Source: Actinomycetes bacterium (GTDB taxonomy: Bacteria; Actinomycetota; Acidimicrobiia; Acidimicrobiales; RAAP-2). From it: a stretch of 29,101 nt of DNA. This document shows positions 9,583 through 17,982 of this stretch, piece after piece (within the stretch, counting starts at the first letter, position 1; each line of letters opens with the position of its first letter). The notes under the pieces were generated by a model. That model saw nothing but the letters and a program-made list of their open reading frames with translations. It was not told where the DNA came from and searched no databases. The stretch covers positions 1 through 29,101 of the forward strand of contig JAJYZN010000007.1 in the NCBI GenBank assembly GCA_021799915.1, given 5' to 3'. The position numbers were made by a program, and so were the translations under genes.

Positions 9583-10563
9583 TCACAGAGCCAGGAGGCC
9601 GACGGCCCGCGCCGCTCGCTCATAGGTGGTTGTGGCCACTTCTCGCGCCATCGACGTGCCGCGCTCGAGGACAGAGCGCACGGATCCGGGATCTTTGGAG
9701 AGCGCGGCGTAACGCTTCCTCACCGGCGCGAGCAGCTCGACCAGGGCGGAGGCCGCGTCACGTTTGACGTCGCCGTAACGCGTGTAGCCGGCGGCAAGAT
9801 CCTGGGGCGATCCCCCGGTGGACGCGGCCAGCAGGTCGAGCAGGTTGGAGAGTCCGGGCTTGGCTCGCGGGTCGTACCTGACCTCACCGTCGGTATCGGT
9901 CACCGCCTTTTTGATCTTTCGCTCGATCTCGGCGGGATCATCGAGGATGCCGACCGTGCCCAGGGGTGACGCGACCGTCTTGGACATCTTGCGCTCGGGA
10001 TGCTGGAGGTCCATGACCCGGGCTCCGCTGGTCGGGACCGCCGCGTCCGGGACGACGAAGGTCTCGCCGTAGCGGTGGTTGAAGCGCTGGGCCAGGTCAC
10101 GGGCGAGCTCCAAGTGCTGACGCTGGTCATCGCCCACCGGGACCCGGTCCGCGTCGTAGAGAAGGATGTCGGACGCCATGAGCACCGGATAGGTGAACAG
10201 CCCGACCCGGGCGGACTCCTGTCCGAGACCCTTGTCCTTGAACTGGGTCATACGGCGCAGCTCGCCCATCGTGGCAATGCATTCGAGGAGCCAGGTCAGA
10301 CGCGGGTGGGCTGGCACCTGGCTCTGGACGAACACCGTGCACCGCTCCGGGTCGAGTCCCACCGCGAGAAGGCAGATCGTCGTCTCGAGCGTCCTGGCAC
10401 GCAGGTCCGCGGGGGGAATCTCGCTGGTGAGGGCGTGGAGGTCCACGATGCAGTAGAACGCGTCGTGGTCGTCTTGGTGGTCGACCCAGTGGCGCAGGGC
10501 GCCGAGATAGTTCCCGAGGTGCATCTCCCCGGAAGGCTGAACCCCTGAGAGCACCCTCGCCAT
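9583..10563 (-). CDS. trpS: tryptophanyl-tRNA synthetase
   Basis: Class Ic aminoacyl-tRNA synthetase charging tRNA-Trp. The 326-residue protein starts ARVLSGVQPSGEMHLGNYLGA, with HLGN as its HIGH motif. It carries the GDDQRQHLELARDLAQRFN active-site helix and KMSKT as the KMSKS loop, followed by the usual KIKKAVTDTDGEVRYD helix. ATG at 10563 is preferred. A TTG at 10572 would add three residues. A TATACC sequence at 10574-10579 (reverse strand) lies 10 nt upstream and could be a -10. The gene interrupts the forward block and is divergent from scpA. It replaces the parA position of the mycobacterial order, which is absent here. Confidence 0.96.
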   Translation of the reverse strand: MARVLSGVQPSGEMHLGNYLGALRHWVDHQDDHDAFYCIVDLHALTSEIPPADLRARTLETTICLLAVGLDPERCTVFVQSQVPAHPRLTWLLECIATMGELRRMTQFKDKGLGQESARVGLFTYPVLMASDILLYDADRVPVGDDQRQHLELARDLAQRFNHRYGETFVVPDAAVPTSGARVMDLQHPERKMSKTVASPLGTVGILDDPAEIERKIKKAVTDTDGEVRYDPRAKPGLSNLLDLLAASTGGSPQDLAAGYTRYGDVKRDAASALVELLAPVRKRYAALSKDPGSVRSVLERGTSMAREVATTTYERAARAVGLLAL

Positions 10564-10640
10564 GGGAGCCAACGGTATACCGGGTCGACATACTGCCGTT
10601 CACAGCCCGTGGGATGCGCGTCTCGCGCCCTGCAGGCCAG

Positions 10641-10646
10641 TAGGGT
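10641..10646 (+). promoter_or_regulatory. -10 element (TAGGGT) before scpA
   Basis: TAGGGT ends 7 nt before GTG 10654; there is no Shine-Dalgarno. This favours a leaderless scpA transcript starting at that GTG over the upstream in-frame GTGs at 10609 and 10648. Confidence 0.5.
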
Positions 10647-10653
10647 CGTGGCC

Positions 10654-11502
10654 GTGGGCTATGTGGTCACCACCCCGGTCTTCGAGGGTCCGATCGATCT
10701 GTTGCTGCACCTGGTGAGCACCCACGAGCTCGACGTGCTCGACGTGCCGCTCGCACCGGTGGTGGACGGATTTGTCGCAGAGCTTTCCCGACAAGCCGGT
10801 GCCTGCCCCATGGAGGTCCTCTCCGAGTTCCTGCTGGTGGCAGCCATCCTGGTCGAGCTCAAGTCCCAGCGCCTGCTGCCTGGCGCCGACGAGCCCGAAA
10901 CCGACGAAGAGGTCGTTGCGTGGGAGGAGAGGGACCTGCTCTTGGCGAGGCTCCTCGAGTGCCGGGCCTACGCTGGGGTTGCCGACTGCTTCGTCGCCAT
11001 GATCGAGGCGGCGTCCCGCTCGCTTCCCCGAGAAGCCGGGCTCGACGAGGGATTCGCCGTCCACGCGCCCGACCTGCTCGAAGGCGTCTCCGCTCAACAG
11101 GTCGCCCAGGCCTACCTCCGGGCGACGGCGTTGCGCCCGGCGCCTCAGGTGGACCTGTCGCACGTCACGGTCGAGACCGTGAGCGTCTCGGAGACCGTGC
11201 AGGCGCTCACCGGCATCCTGCCTGCCCAAGGTGCTGTGTGGTTCCGGGAGATCACGAGAGGCCTCGCGACCCGGATGGAGGTCATCGTCCACTTCCTTGC
11301 CGTCCTCGAGCTCTGCAAGAGGGGAAGCGTGCTCCTCGGGCAGGGGGAGACCTTCGGAGACTTGCGGATCACCTGGGTCGCCAATCGAGTCACAATGGCC
11401 GGTGCGCCATTGGCCGGTGCGGCGATGGTCGGTGCCCTGGTGGGTGGGGAGATGGGCGCCGGCGATCCGACAGGTGACGAGAGCGACGAATATGACGGAT
11501 GA
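10654..11502 (+). CDS. scpA: segregation and condensation protein A (kleisin)
   Basis: ScpA is the kleisin subunit that bridges the SMC heads in the SMC-ScpAB complex. The 282-residue protein opens with VFEGPIDLLLHLVSTHELDVLDVPL, the hallmark N-terminal helix that binds the SMC neck. A middle acidic region (EPETDEEVVAWEE) follows, then a C-terminal winged-helix segment (VIVHFLAVLELCKRG) that contacts the SMC cap. The tail after the winged helix is Gly/Ala-rich and ends in an acidic stretch. GTG 10654 is chosen from the TAGGGT -10 box. The stop overlaps the scpB start by 11 bases, so the two are coupled, which suits production of stoichiometric partners. Confidence 0.92.
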   Translation: MGYVVTTPVFEGPIDLLLHLVSTHELDVLDVPLAPVVDGFVAELSRQAGACPMEVLSEFLLVAAILVELKSQRLLPGADEPETDEEVVAWEERDLLLARLLECRAYAGVADCFVAMIEAASRSLPREAGLDEGFAVHAPDLLEGVSAQQVAQAYLRATALRPAPQVDLSHVTVETVSVSETVQALTGILPAQGAVWFREITRGLATRMEVIVHFLAVLELCKRGSVLLGQGETFGDLRITWVANRVTMAGAPLAGAAMVGALVGGEMGAGDPTGDESDEYDG

Positions 11503-12130
11503 GGAGTTGCGCAGGGCGCTCGAGGCCATCCTGCTCGTCGCCGTCGAACCGGTCCCAGCCGGCCTCTTGGCCGAGCTGCTCGAGGAGCCGATCGACCGGG
11601 TGGACGGCGTCCTCGACGCGCTGGCAGCGACATACGTGGAGGGACGGCGAGGGTTCGCGCTGGTTCGGATCGCGGGCGGGGTGCGGCTCCAGACCAGTCC
11701 CGACCAGCATCCCTATGTCGAGCGCTTCGCCAACAGAGGGGTCTCGCACCGCCTTTCGACCGCTGCGCTCGAGACCCTGGCCATCGTGGCATACCGCCAG
11801 CCGGTCTCGCGGGCCCAGATCGGGGCTTTGCGGGGGGTGAACGTCGAGAGCGTGGTGCGCCTGCTCGAGCAGCGCGGGTACATCGAAGTCGTGGGTCGTG
11901 CCGACGGGCCTGGGCAGCCGGTCCTGTACGGCACCACCGAGCTGTTCTTGGAACGCCTCGGGTTGCCCTCCCTCGAGCACCTCCCACCGGTCGAGGACTT
12001 CCTTCCCGGACCCGAGGTGCTCGGCGAGATCGAGGAGCGCAGGTTCGCCCGTGGCGAGGACTCTTCGGGGGATGCTCCGTCAGACGGGTCGGCCGAGGTC
12101 GTGACCGGCCACCCTACCGACGACGGCTGA
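11492..12130 (+). CDS. scpB: segregation and condensation protein B
   Basis: Binds ScpA as a dimer of tandem winged-helix proteins in the SMC condensin. The 212-residue protein has the first winged helix at about residues 5-75 (LRRALEAILLVAVEPV, then GVRLQTSPDQHPYVERF) and the second at about 85-160, with the conserved ALETLAIVAYRQPVSRAQI and VVRLLEQRGYIE segments and the YGTTELFLERLGL strand. An acidic, variable tail follows. ATG 11492 overlaps the scpA end by 11 bases. rluB begins 10 bp after the stop, as in most actinobacteria. Confidence 0.95.
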   Translation: MTDEELRRALEAILLVAVEPVPAGLLAELLEEPIDRVDGVLDALAATYVEGRRGFALVRIAGGVRLQTSPDQHPYVERFANRGVSHRLSTAALETLAIVAYRQPVSRAQIGALRGVNVESVVRLLEQRGYIEVVGRADGPGQPVLYGTTELFLERLGLPSLEHLPPVEDFLPGPEVLGEIEERRFARGEDSSGDAPSDGSAEVVTGHPTDDG

Positions 12131-12140
12131 CCGCTCCGGC

Positions 12141-12920
12141 GTGGCGGCGACCTTCGGGTCTCGAGGTGGTCCGGAGCCCGGCGGGGAGCGGCTCCAGAAA
12201 GTGCTCGCCCGGGCCGGCATCGGCAGCCGCCGGCACTGCGACGAACTGGTCGCAGCCGGCCGGGTCACGATCGACGGCGAGGTGGCTCGTCTCGGACAGC
12301 GGGTGGATGTCGCACGACAGCGGGTTGCTGTCGACGGGGTCCCCGTGCCGGTCGCACCGGGGCTGGTCCACTACCTCCTCAACAAGCCTGCCGGTGTCGT
12401 CACCACCTTGTCGGATCCCTCCGGACGGCCCACCGTGGCCGCCCTCGTCCCCGATGAGCCCCGGGTCTTTCCGGTGGGACGCCTCGACATGGACACCGAG
12501 GGGTTGCTCATCTTGACCAACGACGGGGAGCTGGCCAATCTTCTCGCCCACCCCTCGCACGGCGTCACCAAGGAGTACCTGGCCGAGGTCGAAGGCATTC
12601 CATCTCGGGCGGCCCTGCGCCGGCTCCGTACCGGGATCGACCTGGACGGCAGGATGACGGCACCGGCCGTCGTGGGAGCGGTGAGCCCCGGTGTGCTGAG
12701 GATCGTCGTGCACGAAGGCCGGAACCGCCAGGTACGACGGATGTGTGATGCGATCGGACATCCGGTGCGACGCTTGGTGCGGACTCGGATCGGGCCCGTC
12801 GCCGATCGCTCGCTGGCGCCGGGGGAGTGGCGCCTCCTGACTGCGAGCGAGGTGCGCACCCTGGCGCAGCTGGCACTGGCGGCACCGAGCCAGACCCGAG
12901 GACCCGGCCGAGAGCACTAG
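12141..12920 (+). CDS. rluB: 23S rRNA pseudouridine synthase RluB-like (RsuA family)
   Basis: Converts a uridine of 23S rRNA (2605 in E. coli RluB) to pseudouridine; the exact site is inferred from family and gene order. The 259-residue protein has an S4 RNA-binding domain (residues about 17-65, LQKVLARAGIGSRRHCDEL) and the catalytic domain with GRLDMDTEGLLILTNDG, where Asp116 is the catalytic aspartate. It ends with the VHEGRNRQVRRMCDAIGHPV motif typical of RsuA/RluB/E/F. The start is GTG 12141; no clear Shine-Dalgarno is seen, and translation may depend on the nearby scpB stop. The order scpA-scpB-rluB-cmk is conserved in actinobacteria, but here aroH, tyrA and aroA intervene before cmk. 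Confidence 0.93.
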   Translation: MAATFGSRGGPEPGGERLQKVLARAGIGSRRHCDELVAAGRVTIDGEVARLGQRVDVARQRVAVDGVPVPVAPGLVHYLLNKPAGVVTTLSDPSGRPTVAALVPDEPRVFPVGRLDMDTEGLLILTNDGELANLLAHPSHGVTKEYLAEVEGIPSRAALRRLRTGIDLDGRMTAPAVVGAVSPGVLRIVVHEGRNRQVRRMCDAIGHPVRRLVRTRIGPVADRSLAPGEWRLLTASEVRTLAQLALAAPSQTRGPGREH

Positions 12921-12923
12921 CAT
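12918..12923 (+). promoter_or_regulatory. -10 element (TAGCAT) before aroH
   Basis: TAGCAT overlaps the rluB stop codon and ends 9 nt before ATG 12933, with no Shine-Dalgarno in between, consistent with a leaderless transcript. Confidence 0.45.
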
Positions 12924-12932
12924 GCTCAATCG

Positions 12933-13307
12933 ATGCCTGAGCAGCCCAGCGTACGTGCCCTTCGCGGCGCCACGACCGTGGAAGCCGACACGGTCGAGCA
13001 AGTCACGATCCGAGTCCAAGAGCTCATGACCGAGCTGATGGCGCGCAACGACTTGCTCGAAGAAGACGTCATCAGCATCATCTTCACCACGACGGCCGAC
13101 GTCATTTCGACCTTTCCCGCCACTGCCGCCCGAGGCATCGGCTTCGGGGCGGTGCCGCTGCTGTGCGCGTCCGAGATACCCGTTGCGGGCGCGACGCCGA
13201 TGTGCATCAGAGTGCTGGCACACGTCACGACGACCTTGGCGCGTGACGAGCTCCGGCACGTCTACCTCCACGGTGCCAAATCGCTCAGAGACGACCTCCC
13301 GGTCTGA
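12933..13307 (+). CDS. aroH: chorismate mutase, AroH (trimeric) type
   Basis: Rearranges chorismate to prephenate, the branch point to Phe and Tyr. The 124-residue protein is the AroH class known from Bacillus subtilis, not the all-helical AroQ class. Its active-site residues align with the Bacillus enzyme: Arg11 (RALRGATTVEAD; Bacillus Arg7), Glu81 (CASEIPV; Glu78), Arg93 (CIRVLAHV; Arg90) and Tyr111 (RHVYLHGA; Tyr108). It is monofunctional. Prephenate dehydrogenase (tyrA) follows after 7 bp, so substrate and product steps are made together. The start ATG is supported by the -10-like TAGCAT 9 nt upstream. Confidence 0.95.
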   Translation: MPEQPSVRALRGATTVEADTVEQVTIRVQELMTELMARNDLLEEDVISIIFTTTADVISTFPATAARGIGFGAVPLLCASEIPVAGATPMCIRVLAHVTTTLARDELRHVYLHGAKSLRDDLPV

Positions 13308-13314
13308 TCCGAAG

Positions 13315-14397
13315 GTGGCCCTGAGCGATATCAGGCGTGTCCAGCTGATCGGCACCGGCTTGATCGGAGGTTCGCTGGGCTTGGCACTGCGAGCCGCCGG
13401 CACCCATGTCACGGGCTCCGACGCCGAGCCGTCGCGAGCCGACGAGGCACTGCAGGGCGGTGCGCTGGACGCAGTCGGCGACGATCTGTCGGCCGATGCG
13501 ATCATCGTCGCCACCCCGGTGGCCGCGGTGGCCGGTATCGCTCGAGCCGTGCTCGCCGACTCCCGGCGCCCGCCAGGGGTGGTCGTCACCGACGTGAGCG
13601 GCGTGAAAGGCCCAGTGGTCGCCGCCGTCGGTCATCCTCGCTTCGTCGGCGGCCATCCCATGGCGGGCTCGGAGCAGACGAGCTTTGCCGGAGCCGACCC
13701 AGAGCTCTTCTCGGGAGCGAGCTGGGTCCTCACCCCGACGTCGGGCACCGACCTGTCGGCGTTCCAGCAGGTGAGCTCGCTCGTCACGTCACTCGGGGCC
13801 GACGTGGTGGTGCTGTCCCCCGAGGACCACGACCGCATGGTCTCCGTGGTATCCCACGTGCCGCACCTGGTGGCCGCCACCCTCATGAACGCCGCCACTC
13901 GGGACGCCGAGCACGACGCGGCACTCCTGCGCCTGGCGGCAGGTGGCTTTCGCGACATGACCCGAGTCGCTGCCGGCCAGCCGGGCATCTGGCCCGACGT
14001 CTGCGCGGAGAACGCGCCGGCCATCGTGGGGACCTTGGATCGGATCCTCGCCGACTTGGGCATCCTGCGGCAGTCCCTTCTCGACGGTGATCGTTCGCGC
14101 ATCCTCGCGTTCTTGGAGTCAGCCAGCACTGCTCGCAGGGCGCTGCCCGACCGGGCTTTTCGTCCCGACCATCTCTCCGAGCTGCGCATTTCGGTTCCCG
14201 ATCGCGAAGGGGTCCTGGCCGAGCTGACTGCGTTGGCCAGCGACCTCGGTGTGAACATCTACGACATCGAGATCGCCCACTCGGCCGAAGGCCGCCGGGG
14301 TGTGCTCCTCCTCCTGGTCGCCTCCACCCAGGCCGCTGCACTTCGTGACGCGGTGGTCGGCCACGGCTACCGGTGCACGAGCCAGGCTCTATCCTGA
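13315..14397 (+). CDS. tyrA: prephenate dehydrogenase with C-terminal ACT-like domain
   Basis: Oxidative decarboxylation of prephenate to 4-hydroxyphenylpyruvate, the tyrosine branch. The 360-residue protein has an N-terminal Rossmann fold with GTGLIGGSLGLAL (about residues 12-24) and the aspartate SDAEPSRAD that favours NAD. The catalytic region carries the conserved HPMAGSEQTSFAGA and SHVPHLVAATL segments. From about residue 285 an ACT-like domain follows (LRISVPDREGVLAELTALASDLGVNIYDIEI), which in related enzymes senses tyrosine. GTG 13315 is the chosen start; the ribosome site is weak and coupling to aroH is likely. The 3' end may overlap a longer version of the next gene. Confidence 0.93.
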   Translation: MALSDIRRVQLIGTGLIGGSLGLALRAAGTHVTGSDAEPSRADEALQGGALDAVGDDLSADAIIVATPVAAVAGIARAVLADSRRPPGVVVTDVSGVKGPVVAAVGHPRFVGGHPMAGSEQTSFAGADPELFSGASWVLTPTSGTDLSAFQQVSSLVTSLGADVVVLSPEDHDRMVSVVSHVPHLVAATLMNAATRDAEHDAALLRLAAGGFRDMTRVAAGQPGIWPDVCAENAPAIVGTLDRILADLGILRQSLLDGDRSRILAFLESASTARRALPDRAFRPDHLSELRISVPDREGVLAELTALASDLGVNIYDIEIAHSAEGRRGVLLLLVASTQAAALRDAVVGHGYRCTSQALS

Positions 14398-14429
14398 CGC
14401 CGGACGGATCAGCACGTGAGCACGGTACC

Positions 14430-16439
14430 GTGACGGACGCCAGCGCAAACGGCAATCACGGCACGCGCTCGCCCTCGTTCTGCCACGTGTGGGGAGGATC
14501 GCCTCTCTCGGGCACGGTATCGGTACCGGGGGACAAGTCGGTGTCGCATCGGGCCCTGATGATCGCCGCCATGGCCGAAGGCACGAGCCGCATCCGCGGC
14601 CTGTCCGACGGGCAGGATGTTCTCCATACCCGAGACGCGATCGAGCACTTCGGGGCTCGGGTGGCATTCGAGGACGACGCGGCGCTCGTCGACGGGGTCG
14701 GTGATCGCCTCCGTCCGCCTGCAGCCGACATCGACTGCGGGAATTCGGGAACCGGGATGCGCCTTCTGGCCGGCATCGCCGCGACCTTGGAAGGGGAGAC
14801 GGTGCTCGTCGGTGACTCCTCTTTGTCCCAGCGCCCGATGGACCGCATTGCCGAGCCGCTGTCGGCGATGGGCGCTCGAGTGCACGGGCATGGCGAGCGC
14901 TGCCTGCCGCCACTTCACGTCGTGGGCGGTGAGCTGCGGGGGATCGACTGGCGTGCGCCGGTCGCGAGCGCTCAGGTCAAATCGGCAATTCTCCTCGCCG
15001 GAGTCCGAGCACGCGGCAGCACGGTCGTCCGAGAGCGCGTGATGACCCGTGCGCACACCGAGGAGCTCCTGGCCGTCGCCGGGGCATCGATCAGCGTCGA
15101 GACAGACGGACCCGACCGCGTCGTCAGCATCCGGCCCTCCCGGCTCGTTGCTTTCGAGCTGGACGTGCCCGGGGACCCGTCGCAAGCCGCATTCTGGTTG
15201 GTGGCGGCCTGTATCGTCCCGGGCAGCAGCGTGTCCGTCCGCGACGTCTACGTCGGTGCGGAACGGATCGGTTTCGTCTCGGTCCTCCAGCGGATGGGAG
15301 CCAGGATCACCCAGGGGAGCTTGAGGGAGCACAACGCCACCATGCCCGTGGCCGACATCACCGCGGCCTACGCTCCACTGCATGGCACCACGATCCACGC
15401 ATCGGAGATCCCCTCGCTCGACGAGGTCCCGATCCTCGCGGTGGCAGCAGTCGCCGCCGAGGGGACGACCGTGTTCCAAGACGTCGGTGAGCTCCGGGTG
15501 AAAGAGAGCGACCGCCTGAGCGCGACGGCCGACCTCGTCTCACGGCTCGGCGGCGCCGTCGAGGTGGACGGCGACAATCTTGTCGTCCACGGCTTGGGCC
15601 CCGCACCCGAGATGCGCTCCATCCGCTTCGACTGCGCAGGCGACCATCGCCTGGCGATGGCTGCCACGATCGGTGGCCTGGCAGCCAGGACGGGGCCGAC
15701 CGTGATCGGCAAGTTTGACAGCGTCGACACCAGCTACCCAGGCTTTCTCTCAGACCTCGTCGCCCTCGGAGGAACCCTCGATCGCGAGGGCACACCGGAG
15801 CGTTACGGCGATCACGCCCGGCCTGGCATGCCCGGGCGTGTCATCGCGATCGACGGTCCTGCCGGGTCGGGCAAGTCGACCGTCTCGCGCCGAGTGGCGG
15901 CCGCGCTCGGACTGGCTCGCCTGGACACCGGGGCAATGTACCGGGCCGTCACGTGGGCGGCCTTGGATCGCGGCATCGATCTGTCCGATCCTGTCGCCCT
16001 TGGGCAGATTGCCGCCACTGCCGATCTCCTCGTCGACGACGCACAGGTAGCGATCGACGGTGCGGACGTGACGGGGGCCATCCGTTCCTCCGAAGTGAGC
16101 CACGCAGTGTCGAAGGTCGCGGCCACACCGGGCGTGCGCCGCCATCTGGTCGCACGCCAACGGGATTGGGCCACGGCGCACGGTGGCGGCGTGGTCGAGG
16201 GGCGCGATATCGGCACCGTGGTGTTTCCCGATGCCGAGCTCAAGGTGTACCTCACGGCATCCGAAGAGGAGCGAGCGCGGCGCCGTTCAGAGGAGTCACC
16301 CGGCGGCGTTGCTCGGCGGGACCTTCTCGACTCGACCCGGAGCGCATCTCCGCTGACTCCCGCCGTAGATGCCGTCGTGATCGACACGACCGATCGCGAG
16401 GTCGGTGATGTCGTCCACGAGGTGATCTCGTGGATCTGA
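14430..16439 (+). CDS. aroA-cmk: fused EPSP synthase - cytidylate kinase (AroA-Cmk)
   Basis: A single 669-residue reading frame joins two enzymes. Residues about 25-460 are 3-phosphoshikimate 1-carboxyvinyltransferase, with PGDKSVSHRALM, GNSGTGMRLLAG, SSLSQRPMDR, SAQVKSAILLAG, SLDEVPILAVAAVAAEG, RVKESDRLSA and GDHRLAMAATIGGL. After a short linker (REGTPERYGDHARPGMPGR), residues about 470-669 are CMP/dCMP kinase with P-loop GPAGSGKST (476-484), DTGAMYRAVTW and EGRDIGTVVFPDAELKVYL. The kinase LID region after ERARRR looks shortened: nine residues separate it from the conserved RRDLLDSTR segment, where many homologues have over twenty. GTG 14430 is chosen; GTG 14373 inside tyrA is a longer option. 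Such fusions are known in a few bacterial groups. Confidence 0.93.
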   Translation: MTDASANGNHGTRSPSFCHVWGGSPLSGTVSVPGDKSVSHRALMIAAMAEGTSRIRGLSDGQDVLHTRDAIEHFGARVAFEDDAALVDGVGDRLRPPAADIDCGNSGTGMRLLAGIAATLEGETVLVGDSSLSQRPMDRIAEPLSAMGARVHGHGERCLPPLHVVGGELRGIDWRAPVASAQVKSAILLAGVRARGSTVVRERVMTRAHTEELLAVAGASISVETDGPDRVVSIRPSRLVAFELDVPGDPSQAAFWLVAACIVPGSSVSVRDVYVGAERIGFVSVLQRMGARITQGSLREHNATMPVADITAAYAPLHGTTIHASEIPSLDEVPILAVAAVAAEGTTVFQDVGELRVKESDRLSATADLVSRLGGAVEVDGDNLVVHGLGPAPEMRSIRFDCAGDHRLAMAATIGGLAARTGPTVIGKFDSVDTSYPGFLSDLVALGGTLDREGTPERYGDHARPGMPGRVIAIDGPAGSGKSTVSRRVAAALGLARLDTGAMYRAVTWAALDRGIDLSDPVALGQIAATADLLVDDAQVAIDGADVTGAIRSSEVSHAVSKVAATPGVRRHLVARQRDWATAHGGGVVEGRDIGTVVFPDAELKVYLTASEEERARRRSEESPGGVARRDLLDSTRSASPLTPAVDAVVIDTTDREVGDVVHEVISWI

Positions 16440-17140
16440 ACGACCGCGAGGGAGGGGGCGACCTGCGGAGCAACGCACCCGGCCGCGGCGCGGTGTTTGA
16501 CCCGAACCCCCGAGTGACGTTCGGCTACCGGTGCTGCCGGCTGATCTTCGTGGGACTGCTCGGCGCTTGGTTCCGACCTCACGTGAGCGGCCGGGAGCGA
16601 GTCCCCAAGGACGGACCGGTGATCATCGCCCCGGTGCACCGCTCGTTCCTGGACTTCGGCTTTGCCGCATTCGTGACCGATCGCAAGCTGTTCTTCATGG
16701 CCAAGGACGAGCTGTGGAAGAGCTCACTGCTCGGTCGACTCCTTCTCGGATTGGGGGCATTTCCAGTGCACAGAGAGGCGGCCGACCGTGAGGCCCTCCG
16801 GCACGCCGAGGGTGTCCTCCAGCACGGACAGACGCTTGTGCTGTTCCCCGAAGGCACCCGAAAGGCCGGGACGACCATCGGTGAGCTGATGGAGGGGGCG
16901 GCCTTTCTCGCTGCGCGCACCGGAGCGACGATCGTGCCCGTCGGCATTGGTGGCTCCGATCGTGCGATGCCCAAAGGCAGTCGGTTTCCCAAGCCGGTCC
17001 GTGTCCGCATCGCCGTGGGGGAGCCCATATCGGCTCCGGAGCACAACGAACGCGGTCGGGTCCCGAGGAGCCGCGTGCATGCCACGACCGAGGTGTTGCA
17101 CCGCCGGCTGCAGGAGGCCTACGACGCGGCGCGGTCGTGA
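16430..17140 (+). CDS. plsC: 1-acyl-sn-glycerol-3-phosphate acyltransferase (PlsC family)
   Basis: Acylates lysophosphatidic acid, or a related lysolipid, at the membrane face. The 236-residue protein has the HX4D catalytic motif at His70-Asp75 (VHRSFLDFGF), the acceptor-binding FPEGTR motif at 139-144, and the later IVPVGIGGSD strand. The N-terminal 45 residues include a hydrophobic segment (CCRLIFVGLLGAWF) that may anchor the protein. GTG 16430 overlaps the end of cmk by 10 bases, giving translational coupling. The family contains several acceptor specificities, so the exact lysolipid is not settled. plsC next to cmk is common in both actinobacteria and firmicutes. Confidence 0.9.
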   Translation: MDLNDREGGGDLRSNAPGRGAVFDPNPRVTFGYRCCRLIFVGLLGAWFRPHVSGRERVPKDGPVIIAPVHRSFLDFGFAAFVTDRKLFFMAKDELWKSSLLGRLLLGLGAFPVHREAADREALRHAEGVLQHGQTLVLFPEGTRKAGTTIGELMEGAAFLAARTGATIVPVGIGGSDRAMPKGSRFPKPVRVRIAVGEPISAPEHNERGRVPRSRVHATTEVLHRRLQEAYDAARS

Positions 17141-17163
17141 CGGCAGCGCTCCGGCCACCACCC

Positions 17164-17967
17164 TCAGCGCTCGCGGCGCCACGTCTGCAGGACCACCGTG
17201 GCGTAGCGCAGGCCGTAGATGAGATTGCCTCCCTTCTTCGAGTTGCCCGAGAGCCGTTCGTGCCACACCGTCGGTCGCTCGAGCACACGCCAGCCTCGGC
17301 AGATGCTGGTGATGAGGAGATCGGCCGTCTGGTATTGGTCCTGCTCGAGATGGGGGGCGACGTCGGAGAGCATCGTCGCCCGGAGCGCCCGGTAGCCGTT
17401 GGAGGTGTCGGTGAGACGGGTGCCCATCAAAAGGTTCACGAGCATCGAGAAGAACACGACGCCGGCCCGTCGATACCGGTCCGCCGTGCGGTCGACGCCG
17501 AGGCGGCGTGACGCGAGCACGAAGTCGGCCGCGTCGTCCACCAGGGGCGCCAGCATGCTCTCGATCTCTGCCGGGTCGTTCTGACCGTCGGCATCGAGGG
17601 TGAGGACGTACTCGGCGCCGCCTTCCAGGCAGAGTTGGTAGCCGACCCTGAGGGCCACCCCGTGCCCGAGGTTCACCGGCAGGACGAACGTGCGTGCTCC
17701 CAGCTCCTTCGCGACGCGTGCCGTCCCGTCCTCGCCACCATCGATGACGACCAAGGGGGCAACTCGAAGACCGCAGGCCTTCGACGGTACCTGCTCGAGC
17801 ACGGCGGGAAGATTCGCCTCTTCTTCATAGGCGCAGATCAGTACGACGACCGGAGGAAGCGCGGCATCCGGGTACCGCTCCTCGTAATCACGTCGGCCGA
17901 GGTCGATCACGAGAGATTGGAGTGCGCGCGTACGCGTGGGATTGCGATCGGAGACGCTCGGGGACAT
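17164..17967 (-). CDS. family 2 glycosyltransferase
   Basis: A GT-A fold glycosyltransferase of 267 residues. The N-terminal nucleotide-binding strand is VVVLICAYEEEANLPAVLEQV (about 40-60). VVIDGGEDGT follows at 73-82, and the metal-binding DAD is at 125-127 (TLDADGQNDP). The TSNGYRALRATM segment resembles dolichyl/polyprenyl-phosphate mannosyl- or glucosyltransferases. There are no clear C-terminal membrane helices, so it is the soluble DPM1-like form. The donor and acceptor cannot be fixed. It follows ispH by 15 bp on the same strand, so the two are probably cotranscribed. ispH contributes the C5 units from which polyprenyl-phosphate sugar carriers are built, which would be a sensible partnership (inference). 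Confidence 0.85.
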   Translation of the reverse strand: MSPSVSDRNPTRTRALQSLVIDLGRRDYEERYPDAALPPVVVLICAYEEEANLPAVLEQVPSKACGLRVAPLVVIDGGEDGTARVAKELGARTFVLPVNLGHGVALRVGYQLCLEGGAEYVLTLDADGQNDPAEIESMLAPLVDDAADFVLASRRLGVDRTADRYRRAGVVFFSMLVNLLMGTRLTDTSNGYRALRATMLSDVAPHLEQDQYQTADLLITSICRGWRVLERPTVWHERLSGNSKKGGNLIYGLRYATVVLQTWRRER

Positions 17968-17982
17968 GCCCCATTCTGACAG

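Noticed and set aside
12114..13589. Long reverse-strand open frame of about 490 codons over rluB and aroH
   Set aside because: It is antisense to two well-supported genes; in high-GC DNA the complementary frame of real genes often stays open, and its translation is rich in Arg/Gly/Pro with no domain.
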